DNA of 64,000 nucleotides from Rhodanobacteraceae bacterium (GTDB lineage: Bacteria; Pseudomonadota; Gammaproteobacteria; Xanthomonadales; Rhodanobacteraceae), in contig SCQS01000014.1 of NCBI GenBank assembly GCA_004299705.1, forward strand, positions 38,299 through 102,298, given 5' to 3'. Of this stretch, positions 51,389 to 60,605 are shown piece by piece (the first letter of the stretch is position 1; each line of letters opens with the position of its first letter). Below the pieces are notes generated by a model. It searched no databases, was not told the origin of the DNA, and saw only the letters and a list, made by a program, of their open reading frames with translations. A program made the translations under genes and the position numbers.

Positions 51389-53593
51389 ATGTCCGGCTTT
51401 CGTCCATTACCCATTCGTATCGTCGTTGGTGCACTCGTTGCCGTTGCGATCGCGGCGTTGCTGCTGATCGCGTCGCGACACGGCCTGAATCTGGAGACGC
51501 TGAAAGCGACGCGGCAAGTCCTGCTGGCCGAGGTGGCGGCCCACCCGCTCGCAGCGTCTGCGGCGTTCTTTGGTGTCTATGTACTGGCGACGGCGGTTTC
51601 GTTACCTATCGCGACGGTGCTGACTATGGCTGGGGGAGCCCTGTTCGGTGTGGTCGAAGGCACCATTCTGGTGTCGTTCGCATCCACGCTGGGTGCGACG
51701 CTGGCGATGTTGGTGAGCCGCTTCCTGTTTCGCGGTTTTGTGCGTCGCCATGCCGGCCGCCATTTGCTCCAGCTCGAGCGCGGACTCCAGCGCGACGGGG
51801 CGTTTTATCTCTTTTCTCTGCGCCTGGTACCGGTCATCCCGTTCTTTCTTGTCGCCGTGCTGGCGGGGCTGACACCGATCCGGTTGATGGCCTACTGGTG
51901 GGTGAGCCAGCTTGGGATGCTGCCGATGACCTTGGTGTACGTGAATGCCGGGACACGCCTCGCATCCCTGTCGTCGCCTTCGGACTTGCTGACGCCCGCT
52001 CTGATCGGCTCCTTGCTGGCGCTGGCAGCACTACCGTGGCTGGCGCGCGGCGCACTGGCGTGGCTGCGCCGGCAGCGGTTGTACCGGCGCTGGCCAAAAC
52101 CGCGGCGATTCGACCGCAACCTGGTGGTGATCGGCGGGGGTGCCGCTGGCCTGGTCAGCGCCTATCTCGCGGCGACGTTGCGGGCCAAGGTCACACTCAT
52201 CGAATCGGAGCGCATGGGTGGTGATTGCCTCAACACCGGATGCGTGCCGTCGAAGGCGCTGATCCGGATCGCGCGTGCCGCCCACGAAGTGCGGCAAGCT
52301 GACCGTTTCGGGATTGCGACCGTGTCGCCCGAGGTGAGCTTCGCCTCTGCCATGCAACAGGTGCGCGCGGTGATCGCTGCGGTCGCGCCGCACGACTCGA
52401 TCGAACGTTATGGGCGGCTCGGCGTCGACGTGCGCCGTGGTCATGCAACGATTCGCTCGCCTTGGTGCGTGGAAGTGGATGGTAATCCCATCACGACGCG
52501 GGCCATCGTGATTGCGGCGGGTGCCGAACCGATCGTGCCGGATTTGCCGGGTCTCGCCGAGGCGGGCTATCTCACTTCAGAGACCCTGTGGCAAATCGAA
52601 ACCCTCCCCGAGCGCCTCGCGATCCTGGGCGGCGGGCCCATCGGCTGCGAACTCGCGCAGGCGTTCACGCGGCTGGGCTCGCAGGTCACGTTGGTGCAAC
52701 GGGCCGAGCGCCTGCTGGTGCGCGAGGACGATGAGGTATCGGCGTTCGTCGCGGCACGACTCGCCGAAGAGGGTGTGGATGTTCGTGTCGCGCACAAGGC
52801 ACTGGCGGTCGAGCGCGGGCCGGATGGCAAGGCGCTTGTCTGCGAGCACGTGGGATCTCGCGTCACGTATCCGTTCGACACAATCCTTGTAGCGATCGGC
52901 CGGGTGCCGCGCACGCAGGGTTACGGCATCGAGGGGCTCGGTATCGGGCTCACCACGAAAAGAGCCATCGAAACAGACACTTGGCTGCAAACGCTGTATC
53001 CGAACATCTACGCTTGCGGCGACGTCGCGGGTCCTTGGCAATTCACGCACGCCGGCGCGCATCAGGCATGGTATGCCACCGTCAATGCGCTGTTCGGCGG
53101 TATCAAGCGTTTTCGTGTAGACACGCGGGTGATGCCGGCGGTGACGTTCGTCGATCCTGAAGTAGCCAGGGTCGGATTAAACGAGCGAGAGGCGAGTGCA
53201 CGCGGCATCCACTGCGAACTTACCCGTTTCGAGTTCGCCGAGCTCGACCGCGCGATTGCGGAACAGGCCACGCGGGGTTTCGTGAAGGTGCTGACGGTTC
53301 CCGGCAATGACCGCATCCTGGGCGCCACGGTGGTCGGCGAACGCGCTGGTGAGCTGATCGCCGAATTCGCATTGGCAATGCGTCATCGGATCGGCCTTTC
53401 CGGCATTCTCGCCACCGTCCACGCCTATCCGACCTTCGTCGAAGCGAACCGCTACGCAGCCGGCGCTTGGCGCCGCTCACATGCGCCAGAGCGAGCGCTG
53501 TGCTGGCTCGAGCGCTGGCATCGCTGGCGGCGCCACGAGCCGCCGGCTAAGCGATCGATGCTCGTAAAGAACGAAGAGAGAACCGTCACATGA
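51389..53593 (+). CDS. TVP38/TMEM64 membrane domain fused to FAD disulfide oxidoreductase
   Basis: A 734-residue two-part protein. Residues about 1-235 form a TVP38/TMEM64 (SNARE-associated/VTT) membrane domain with FFGVYVLATAVSLP and a PVIPFF..AVLAG block. From about 245 a mercuric-reductase-like flavoprotein follows: VVIGGGAAGL, GGDCLNTGCVPSK (redox Cys pair), a second NAD motif GGGPIGCELAQA and ACGDVAG. The C-terminal Cys pair of MerA is absent. It overlaps arsS by four bases. In the arsenosugar cluster it may reduce or export an arsenic intermediate; that is context only. Confidence 0.88.
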   Translation: MSGFRPLPIRIVVGALVAVAIAALLLIASRHGLNLETLKATRQVLLAEVAAHPLAASAAFFGVYVLATAVSLPIATVLTMAGGALFGVVEGTILVSFASTLGATLAMLVSRFLFRGFVRRHAGRHLLQLERGLQRDGAFYLFSLRLVPVIPFFLVAVLAGLTPIRLMAYWWVSQLGMLPMTLVYVNAGTRLASLSSPSDLLTPALIGSLLALAALPWLARGALAWLRRQRLYRRWPKPRRFDRNLVVIGGGAAGLVSAYLAATLRAKVTLIESERMGGDCLNTGCVPSKALIRIARAAHEVRQADRFGIATVSPEVSFASAMQQVRAVIAAVAPHDSIERYGRLGVDVRRGHATIRSPWCVEVDGNPITTRAIVIAAGAEPIVPDLPGLAEAGYLTSETLWQIETLPERLAILGGGPIGCELAQAFTRLGSQVTLVQRAERLLVREDDEVSAFVAARLAEEGVDVRVAHKALAVERGPDGKALVCEHVGSRVTYPFDTILVAIGRVPRTQGYGIEGLGIGLTTKRAIETDTWLQTLYPNIYACGDVAGPWQFTHAGAHQAWYATVNALFGGIKRFRVDTRVMPAVTFVDPEVARVGLNEREASARGIHCELTRFEFAELDRAIAEQATRGFVKVLTVPGNDRILGATVVGERAGELIAEFALAMRHRIGLSGILATVHAYPTFVEANRYAAGAWRRSHAPERALCWLERWHRWRRHEPPAKRSMLVKNEERTVT

Positions 53594-54570
53594 ACGCAGT
53601 CGTGTCCGAACGTCATCCATCTTTCATGCAAACCCTGCACATGCATGGCCTTTCGCTGTCGCGTATCAAACTCGAGATCCTGCAGGTCAACGTCGGCAAG
53701 CTGTGCGATCTTGCTTGTGAGCACTGCCACGTCGAAGCCGGCCCCAAGCGCACCGAGATCATGCAAGAGGCCACCGTTGCGCGCGTTCTCGAACTGATCG
53801 CCGACGCGCCGGATGTGCATACGGTCGACCTCACCGGCGGCGCGCCAGAGTTGAACCCGCACTTTCGCACGCTGGTACGCGGAGCGCGGGCACTGGGCAA
53901 AAAGGTGATCGACCGCTGCAACTTGACCGTCCTGTTCCGTCCCGGCCAGGAAGACACCGCCGAATTCCTTGCCAGGCAAGGTGTCGACGTGGTCGCCTCG
54001 TTGCCTTGCTACACCCAGGGCCGTGTCGAGAAACAGCGCGGCCTGCACGTCTTCGAGCCCAGCATCAAGGCACTGCAAAAACTCAATGACCTGGGTTACG
54101 GGCTACCCGACTCTGGGCTGGAACTGGATCTCGTGTACAACCCGCCCGGACCCAGCTTACCGCCACCGCAGGCCCAGCTTGAAACGGACTACCGGCGCGA
54201 ACTCAGGCTCCACTTCGGCATCGTGTTCAACCACCTGTTCACGATCACTAACATGCCGATCAAGCGGTTCCTGCACTTACTCGATCGCGAGGACCGTACT
54301 GAGCAGTACATGCAGACCTTGCTGGATGCGTTCAATCCGCAGGCCGCCATGAATGTCATGTGCCGGAACCTGCTGTCGGTAAGCTGGGACGGGCAATTGT
54401 ACGACTGCGATTTCAACCAAGCGTTGGAACTGCCACTGGGTGGGCGCCGGCGCACGTTGTGGGACATCCGGAACCTGGCGGAGGTCGAGCGTGGACCGAT
54501 CGCCTTTGCTGACCATTGTTTCGGCTGCACCGCCGGCGCGGGCAGCTCTTGCGGAGGTGTGTTGACATGA
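53590..54570 (+). CDS. arsS: Arsenosugar biosynthesis radical SAM protein ArsS
   Basis: A 326-residue radical-SAM enzyme that attaches the SAM-derived adenosyl/ribosyl unit to dimethylarsenite in arsenosugar formation. The cluster motif is CDLACEHCH (near 38-46), followed by GGAPELNPHF. C-terminal Cys residues in CFGCTAGAGSSCGG fit the DUF3641 tail. ATGA overlaps join it to both neighbours. Confidence 0.9.
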   Translation: MNAVVSERHPSFMQTLHMHGLSLSRIKLEILQVNVGKLCDLACEHCHVEAGPKRTEIMQEATVARVLELIADAPDVHTVDLTGGAPELNPHFRTLVRGARALGKKVIDRCNLTVLFRPGQEDTAEFLARQGVDVVASLPCYTQGRVEKQRGLHVFEPSIKALQKLNDLGYGLPDSGLELDLVYNPPGPSLPPPQAQLETDYRRELRLHFGIVFNHLFTITNMPIKRFLHLLDREDRTEQYMQTLLDAFNPQAAMNVMCRNLLSVSWDGQLYDCDFNQALELPLGGRRRTLWDIRNLAEVERGPIAFADHCFGCTAGAGSSCGGVLT

Positions 54571-55643
54571 TGGAAGAAGCCGCTGAGTTGGAAACCGATG
54601 CCCAAGATGTCGCGCAGAGCGTTCGCGATTATTACGGCAAAACGCTGCAATCGAACGCGGATTTGAAAACGTCCGCGTGCTGCAGCGCCGAGGCCATGCC
54701 CCCACATTTGCGTGGCCTCTTGGCGAAGCTGCATCCTGAAGTGAAGGATCGCTTCTATGGTTGTGGCTCGCCGATCCCGCTGGCACTCGAAGGCGCAACG
54801 GTGCTGGATCTTGGCTGCGGCAGCGGGCGCGACGTGTACCTGCTGTCCGCTCTGGTCGGCGAACGCGGCCGGGCGATCGGCGTGGACATGACCGCCCAGC
54901 AACTCGACGTGGCCGAACGGCACCGCGCCTTCCACGCCAGGGCGTTCGGTTACGCCCACTGCAATGTCGAATTCAAGTTGGGGGATTTATCCGATCTCGC
55001 GGCCCTAGGCGTCGACGACACCTCGGTGGACGTGGTGATTTCCAACTGCGTGTTGAATTTGGTATCAGACAAGCCGCGCGCTTTTGCGGAAATCCTGCGC
55101 GTGCTGAAACCTGGCGGCGAGCTCTACTTCTCCGACGTGTTCGTCGACCGCCGCCTGCCACGCGAGCTATTGGCCGATCCGGTGCTGGTCGGCGAGTGTC
55201 TGGCTGGCGCGCTGTATGTCGAGGATTTTCGGCGCTTGCTGGCCGGGCTTGGCATCGTCGATACGCGTATGTGCGCGCGCGGTCCGGTCGCGTTGAATGA
55301 TCCGGTGGTCGAACGCCGCGTAGGTTTCGCGCATTTCGAGTCGATCACCTGGCGCGTGTTCAAGCTGCCGCTGGAAGACCGCTGCGAGGACTACGGACAG
55401 GTCGCGACCTACCTCGGCACGCTGGCCAATTCGCCGCACCGTTTTGTGCTGGACGACCATCACCTGTTCGAGGTCGACAAGCCGCTCAGGGTGTGTGGCA
55501 ACACCGCCGACATGCTGGCGGCCACGCGCTATGCGCGGCATTTCAAGCTGCAGGGCGACAAATCCTGCCATTTCGGGTTGTTTGATTGCGGGCCGGGAAC
55601 CGCTCGCGTCGCCACACTAGGTGGCGAGACGCCGTGCTGCTGA
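54567..55643 (+). CDS. arsM: Arsenite S-adenosylmethionine methyltransferase
   Basis: A 358-residue enzyme that methylates As(III). The N-terminal ACC pair (near 38-40), the SAM motif VLDLGCGSGRDVY and the arsenic-site Cys in ISNCVLNLV match ArsM. A further Cys pair ends the protein. It starts inside the arsS stop codon (ATGA) and feeds methylated arsenic to ArsS. Confidence 0.9.
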   Translation: MMEEAAELETDAQDVAQSVRDYYGKTLQSNADLKTSACCSAEAMPPHLRGLLAKLHPEVKDRFYGCGSPIPLALEGATVLDLGCGSGRDVYLLSALVGERGRAIGVDMTAQQLDVAERHRAFHARAFGYAHCNVEFKLGDLSDLAALGVDDTSVDVVISNCVLNLVSDKPRAFAEILRVLKPGGELYFSDVFVDRRLPRELLADPVLVGECLAGALYVEDFRRLLAGLGIVDTRMCARGPVALNDPVVERRVGFAHFESITWRVFKLPLEDRCEDYGQVATYLGTLANSPHRFVLDDHHLFEVDKPLRVCGNTADMLAATRYARHFKLQGDKSCHFGLFDCGPGTARVATLGGETPCC

Positions 55644-55644
55644 G

Positions 55645-56394
55645 ATGAGCCGACCGGAACCCTTGTCGCTGCAATCTTGCGTGAGCGCGCAGCCTGGGCC
55701 GACGCTGCGGCTTTCGGTGATCGTACCATTCGGACCGGACGAAATCGAAGGTGCGGCACTGCTCGAACAATTGCAGGCGTTGCCCCGCGATTCGGAAATT
55801 GTGCTGGCACGCGTGGAAGGCCACTCGCTGCCGGTGGAGCCAGAGCCCGATGAGAACGGCGTGGCGACACTCGTATGCGCCGGTCCGGCGGGCCGCGCGC
55901 GGCAGATGAACGTCGGCGCTCAGGTGGCACGTGGACGCTGGCTGTGGTTCCTGCACGCCGATTCATGCCTGCAGTCGCGCACACTGACAGCGTTGGACGC
56001 CTTCCTCGCGGAAGACCAGGAAGGGCTTGGTTACTTCGACCTGCGTTTTCGCGACGACGGGCCTCGGCTCGCGCACTTCAACGCGATCGGCGCGAACCTG
56101 CGCGCGCGATGGCTCGGCATGCCATTCGGCGATCAGGGATTCGTACTGCCTGCCCCGTGGTTCGATCGGCTGGGTGGCTACGACGAAACGGCCACCGGTG
56201 GCGAGGACCACCTTTTGGTCTGGTGCGCGCGCGCGGCGGGTTTGCCGTTGCGTCGGATCGGCGCGCCGCTCGCAAGCAGTGCGCGAAAATATGCCCGTCA
56301 GGGTTGGGGGCGCACGACTTTGCGAAACCTGTGCTTGACCGCATTGCAGGCGTGGTCCCAGTGGCGGCGGATGCGCAAGGACACAATCGCGTGA
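55645..56394 (+). CDS. Arsenosugar-cluster glycosyltransferase, TIGR04283 type
   Basis: A 249-residue family 2 glycosyltransferase. RLSVIVPFGPDE opens the GT-A fold, AGRARQMNVGA and WLWFLHADS (DxD-type HAD) follow, then FGDQGFVL and GYDE. It is one of two transferases that accompany arsS. The ATG sits directly after the arsM stop; the next gene overlaps by four bases. Confidence 0.85.
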   Translation: MSRPEPLSLQSCVSAQPGPTLRLSVIVPFGPDEIEGAALLEQLQALPRDSEIVLARVEGHSLPVEPEPDENGVATLVCAGPAGRARQMNVGAQVARGRWLWFLHADSCLQSRTLTALDAFLAEDQEGLGYFDLRFRDDGPRLAHFNAIGANLRARWLGMPFGDQGFVLPAPWFDRLGGYDETATGGEDHLLVWCARAAGLPLRRIGAPLASSARKYARQGWGRTTLRNLCLTALQAWSQWRRMRKDTIA

Positions 56395-57107
56395 CCACGG
56401 CCGTCGCCATCTTCGTCAAGACGCCCGGGCGCTCTCCGGTCAAGACCCGCTTGGCCAGGGCAATCGGCCATGAAGCCGCGACCGAGTTTCACTTGCTTGC
56501 CGCGGGAGCGGTGGCTGAAGTCGTGGGTGCGGCGCAAGGCTGGAACGCATCGTTTCGTCCTTACTGGGCGGTTGCCGAATGCGGCGCGATGGACGACCGG
56601 GCTTGGTGCGCGTTTCCAAGACTGTGGCAGGGTGATGGGGAGCTTGGCGATCGCCTGGATCGGGTCTATGCGATTCTGCGTACCGCCCACGAACGCGTGC
56701 TGCTGATCGGCGCAGATGCGCCGCAAGTGACGCCTGAACTGTTGCGGCAGGCTCGCATGGCACTGGACGACCCGGTGACACCCTTCGTCATGGGTGAAGC
56801 CGAGGATGGCGGTTTTTGGCTGTTCGGGGGACGGGCGCCTATCTTGCGGGAAGTCTGGTGCAAGGTGGGTTATTCGCGCGATGACACCGCCTCGCAATTG
56901 TGCGACGCCCTGCGTTCGAATGGCGAAATCGCCGTGCTGCCGACCCTGACGGATGTGGATCGCCCATGCGATCTGCCGGTGCTCGCCGAGGCATTGGCTG
57001 CATTGCGCACGCTACTCCCCGCGCAACTCAGGTTGCTGGAATGGCTGGAGCACCATTCGACACGTCAGAATGAATCCATTCCGATCCGTCACGCCTCTAT
57101 GTCGTGA
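56391..57107 (+). CDS. Arsenosugar-cluster glycosyltransferase, TIGR04282 type
   Basis: A 238-residue GT-A nucleotidyl/glycosyltransferase. VAIFVKTPGRSPVKTRLA near the start is diagnostic, followed by GDGELGDRL and LLIGADAPQ. It starts at GTG overlapping the previous stop. The last 40 bases contain candidate promoter 3 for the downstream PiT genes. Confidence 0.85.
   Translation: MTTAVAIFVKTPGRSPVKTRLARAIGHEAATEFHLLAAGAVAEVVGAAQGWNASFRPYWAVAECGAMDDRAWCAFPRLWQGDGELGDRLDRVYAILRTAHERVLLIGADAPQVTPELLRQARMALDDPVTPFVMGEAEDGGFWLFGGRAPILREVWCKVGYSRDDTASQLCDALRSNGEIAVLPTLTDVDRPCDLPVLAEALAALRTLLPAQLRLLEWLEHHSTRQNESIPIRHASMS
57071..57100 (+). promoter_or_regulatory. Candidate ECF-type promoter 3 (PiT/arsC genes)
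   Basis: TGAATCC at 57071-57077, 14 bases, CGCCTCTAT at 57092-57100, one mismatch to the other two copies. It lies inside the end of a glycosyltransferase gene, 135 bases before the PiT start. A coding constraint did not prevent the match. Confidence 0.6.
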
Positions 57108-57109
57108 AG

Positions 57110-57169
57110 GGGCGGCAGACACTCGGGACAGGCCTCCCTCCTGGTCTCCGTTCGCCAAGTCTGCCGCCC
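57110..57169 (+). terminator. Large hairpin between the arsenosugar genes and PiT
   Basis: GGGCGGCAGAC (57110-57120) pairs perfectly with GTCTGCCGCCC (57159-57169), followed by TTTCCC. The loop of 38 bases can fold further. It may end the arsenosugar transcript or act as an attenuator in the leader from promoter 3. Confidence 0.5.
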
Positions 57170-57235
57170 TTTCCCTCACATTCCGACGGAGAGCCACCAT
57201 GGACTGCTGCATTCGACCCGAGCTGGAAGGTTGAA

Positions 57236-58339
57236 ATGGACATCCTTCTGCTCTTGGCAGTACTGTTCCTTGCCGCTACGAATGGTGCGAACGACAACTT
57301 CAAAGGCGTGGCGACGCTGTATGGAAGCCGACGTGCCGGCTATTGGACCAGCCTGATCTGGGCCAGTGTCACCACGCTGGCCGGTTCGTTGGCTTCGGTC
57401 TACCTTGCACACGCGCTGCTGGAAGCCTTCACCGGCGCCGGGCTGGTACCGAGACCCATTGCCACCCAGGTGCGCTTCGCACTCGCAGTCGCCGGCGGCG
57501 GCGCCATCACAGTAGCGCTCGCCGCTTGGCGCGGCCTGCCGATCTCGACCACGATGGCGCTGGTGGGAGCGATGGCCGGCGCGGGCTTGATCGCAATTGG
57601 ATGGGCGGTGCATTTCTCCGCGTTGGTCGGCACGTTCCTGGTGCCGTTGCTGGTCAGCCCCATCATCGCGCTGATCCCAGCGTTACTGCTGGCACCGCTG
57701 CTTCGTCGGTGGGTGGCGCATCATGCAACTGCGGAGCCCGAATGCATGTGCGTCACGGCGGCCGCCGTGACGACCCCGGAAGGCTTGATGTTGCGCGAAA
57801 GCAATGCACCAGCCTTGATGGCCGGCTACGAGTCAGCATGCCGCGAACAGGGTGCCCGGCCAGTTGCGCGCTGGAACGCGCGCCGCGCGGAGGATACGCT
57901 GTTGTTCCTGCTGGGAGGCGCGGTCAGTTTTGCGCGCGGTCTGAACGACACGCCCAAGGTCGCGGCATTGCTATTGCCGGTTGCGGTGCTCAGCGGGCAC
58001 GACCATATCGCGGTCGCGCTGGTAGGTGTGGGTATGGTGATCGGTGGTCTGCTGGGTGCGCGGCGTGTTGCGCGCACGCTGAGCGACAAGATCACCCAAC
58101 TGGATGTCGGCGCCGCGCTCGCCGCCGGCGTGACCACCAGCCTGTTGGTCTGCACCGCATCGTTCAACGGGCTGCCGGTATCCACCACGCAGGTTTCCGT
58201 CGGTGCGCTGGCAGGCACGGGACTCACGGGTGGCGCGAAGGTCGACCGCGAGGTGCTGATTAACATCGTGCTCTCGTGGGTCATTACCTTGCCAATCGGT
58301 GCGCTGTTCGGTGCGCTTTTGTATGCCTTGCTGCGTTGA
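57236..58339 (+). CDS. PiT-family inorganic phosphate/arsenate permease
   Basis: A 367-residue membrane protein with two PiT repeats: AATNGANDNFKGVATL at the N-terminus and FARGLNDTPKVAALL in the second half; each has the GAND/GLND sequence. About ten helices. A central loop with CMC may bind metal. PiT proteins move phosphate and arsenate. In this cluster it could supply arsenate or replace arsenate-damaged phosphate uptake. The next gene starts ten bases after its stop. Confidence 0.87.
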   Translation: MDILLLLAVLFLAATNGANDNFKGVATLYGSRRAGYWTSLIWASVTTLAGSLASVYLAHALLEAFTGAGLVPRPIATQVRFALAVAGGGAITVALAAWRGLPISTTMALVGAMAGAGLIAIGWAVHFSALVGTFLVPLLVSPIIALIPALLLAPLLRRWVAHHATAEPECMCVTAAAVTTPEGLMLRESNAPALMAGYESACREQGARPVARWNARRAEDTLLFLLGGAVSFARGLNDTPKVAALLLPVAVLSGHDHIAVALVGVGMVIGGLLGARRVARTLSDKITQLDVGAALAAGVTTSLLVCTASFNGLPVSTTQVSVGALAGTGLTGGAKVDREVLINIVLSWVITLPIGALFGALLYALLR

Positions 58340-58349
58340 GGCCGAAGAA

Positions 58350-58844
58350 ATGCCACTCCGCTTGCTCTTCCTGTGCACGCATAACTCCGCGCGCAGCATC
58401 GTGGCCGAGGGACTGGCAAATCGTCTGGGCGACGATCGCTTGCGCGCATTCAGTGCGGGCAGCCACCCTTCGGGACGGGTTCATCCGCTCGCGCTGGAGG
58501 TGTTGCGCGAGCGTGGCTGCGCCACTGACGGCCTGCACAGCAAATCCTGGGACGTGTATGCCGGCGCCGAACCGATGGACGCCGTGATCACGGTGTGCGA
58601 CACGACCGCGGGCGAAATCTGCCCGTTATGGCCGGGTGCACCGGCACAGGTGCACTGGGACCTGCCCGACCCATCGGGTGTGAGGGGCGATGACCGTGAG
58701 CGGTTGGTCGCTTTCCGGCATACCGCAGGATACTTGGCTGCACGACTGCAGCGCGTCCTGTCGTTGCCACTGGACGACTTCGACATCGCCACCCTGGAAT
58801 CCGAGCTGCAATGCATCCACGACACGGCGGTGCGCGGGGAGTAA
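58350..58844 (+). CDS. arsC: Arsenate reductase, LMW-phosphatase type
   Basis: A 164-residue protein with the phosphatase loop CTHNSAR (C9-R15) and two further Cys (C83 and C91 in CDTTAGEIC), the relay of thioredoxin-coupled ArsC. It reduces arsenate to arsenite. The start at 58350 is ten bases after PiT and it ends three bases before the AhpD-like gene. Confidence 0.9.
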   Translation: MPLRLLFLCTHNSARSIVAEGLANRLGDDRLRAFSAGSHPSGRVHPLALEVLRERGCATDGLHSKSWDVYAGAEPMDAVITVCDTTAGEICPLWPGAPAQVHWDLPDPSGVRGDDRERLVAFRHTAGYLAARLQRVLSLPLDDFDIATLESELQCIHDTAVRGE

Positions 58845-58847
58845 CGC

Positions 58848-59429
58848 ATGAGCTTCATCCGTGAAATCGACCCTGCCCATGCTACCGACGATTTGCGCGC
58901 CGCTTACAACGAACTCGAGCGGCGCCGAGGTAAGGTCGCCAGCATCATGAAGGTGCACAGTCTGCGGCCGTCCGCATTGCGGGCGCATCTTGCGCTGTAC
59001 ATGGACCTGATGTTCGCTCCTGGCGGCCTCACCCGCCGCCAGCGCGAGCTGATCGCGGTGACGGTGTCGCGCGAGAACGACTGCGCGTATTGCATCGCGC
59101 ATCACCGTGAAGCGATGTCGTTCTACATCCATGACGCCCGCCTGCTGGACGTCATCGCACGAGGCGTCGACGATTCATCACTCAACGCGGCTGATCGTGC
59201 CCTGCGCCGCTATGCGGTGAAACTGACCGGCATGCCAGACCGGGTGGAAGAGCGGGATGTTGCCGTACTGCGCGCGGCGGGCTTCGCTGACGAGGACATC
59301 CTTCTGGCCAACCTGATCGTGGCCTATTTCAACTTCGTCAATCGCATCGCGCTGGGTCTCGGCGTGACGTTCGATGAAGCCGAGATGCGCGGGTACCGGA
59401 GCGGCGGAACGAACGGACGCACGGACTGA
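58848..59429 (+). CDS. AhpD-like peroxidase-related (carboxymuconolactone decarboxylase family) protein
   Basis: A 193-residue all-helical protein with the redox motif CAYC (C79, C82) followed by IAHH, as in AhpD-like peroxidases. The N-terminal FIREIDPAHATDDLRAAY resembles the variants found in arsenic clusters. It probably protects against peroxides or handles thiolated arsenicals; unproven. Last intact gene of the PiT-arsC group. No gene is supported in 59430-59574. Confidence 0.82.
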   Translation: MSFIREIDPAHATDDLRAAYNELERRRGKVASIMKVHSLRPSALRAHLALYMDLMFAPGGLTRRQRELIAVTVSRENDCAYCIAHHREAMSFYIHDARLLDVIARGVDDSSLNAADRALRRYAVKLTGMPDRVEERDVAVLRAAGFADEDILLANLIVAYFNFVNRIALGLGVTFDEAEMRGYRSGGTNGRTD

Positions 59430-59574
59430 TGTCCGACATGGGGAATCTGCGACCCGTAGTCGGTGAAGGTAGGTACTCCGACCGGCGTGACGCCACGTCG
59501 AGTGACTTGGCGGTCGCAGCATCGGGTGTGCCGCTCGGGGTGTTGCGCGCATGCCCATTGGGTGGTCACGCTGC

Positions 59575-60605
59575 TAGAGCGTTCTTGATTTAAATATATA
59601 CACATTCGGAGTACGGTGGCGGGGGGTTCCCATGGAGTCCCGTCATGCATGCGTACTCACAGGATTTGCGCGATCGGGTGTTGCGGGCGATAGAGCGGGG
59701 CGAGCATCCGACGGCGGTCGCACGGCGGTTCGAGGTCAGCCGGGTGTGGGTGTATCAGGTGCTCCACCGGTTTCGCGATCACGGAGAGCGTTGCAGTCAC
59801 GCGGTCGGCGGGTACCGGCGCTCCTGCGTGGCGGATTGGGAGGGCACGTTGCGCGGGTGGATCAAGGCCGGACCTGATCTGACGCTGGCGCAGTTATGTG
59901 AGTGGCTGGCTGCGCGGGGTGTGCAGATCAAGGCACCGGCGCTCTGGCACCAGCTCGACAAGTGGGGGTTGAGTTTTAAAAAAACCCTGCACGCCAGCGA
60001 GCAAGAGCGCGCCGACGTCCAGCAGGCGCGACGCGAATGGATGCATGACCGGCCCAGTTGGGATCCTGCGCACCTGGTGTTCCTGGACGAGACATGGGCC
60101 ACGACCTGCATGACGCCCGCCTATGGCCGCGCGCCGCGCGCCGCGCGGGGAGCGGGGCATGGCATCGGTTCCGTATGGGCACTGGAAGACCACCACGTTC
60201 ATCGCAGCCTTGCGTTGTGATGGGTTGAATGCACCGATGGTGGCCGATGGACCGATGAACGGCGCCCTGTTTCGGGCTTGGGTGGAGACGTTCCTATGTC
60301 CCACCTTGCAACCCGGCGACATCGTGATCGCCGACAATCTGTCCAGTCACAAGGTCGCGGGCATCCGGGAAGCCATCGAGGCAGTAGGCGCCACCCTCCG
60401 CTATCTGCCGCCCTATTCCCCAGACCTGAACCCCATCGAAAAGGTGTTCGCCAAGCTCAAGGCGCTGCTGCGCCGTGCTGGCGTCCGCGCGATCGATGCA
60501 CTGTGGGACCAGGTCGGAGCGCTGCTGGATGCGTTCTCACCGGAGGAATGTGGTAACTACCTCAGGTCCTCTGGTTACGTAAGCATCTAAATCGAAACCG
60601 CTCTA
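59575..60605 (+). mobile_element. IS630-type insertion with TA duplication
   Basis: The dinucleotide TA at 59575-59576 is repeated at 60604-60605. Between them are imperfect inverted ends: GAGCG.TT followed by GATTTA.A. The total of about 1 kb is normal for IS630. A two-frame transposase fills it. The right flank is the remnant of an arsenite efflux gene. Confidence 0.8.
59645..60590 (+). pseudogene. IS630-family transposase, frameshifted
   Basis: Frame 1 (59645-60220) has the N-terminal helix-turn-helix and the first Asp in VFLDETW. The remainder continues in another frame (to 60590) with DNLSSHK and the Glu in YSPDLNPIEKVFAKLK. The break is at a GCGCGCC sequence present twice in tandem (60128-60141); deleting one copy would restore the frame. 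It could be a genuine 7-base duplication or, less likely, a programmed shift. Confidence 0.78.

Noticed and set aside
59430..59574. N-terminal part of acr3 left of the IS630 element
   Set aside because: Translation in all frames shows none of the Acr3 membrane segments.
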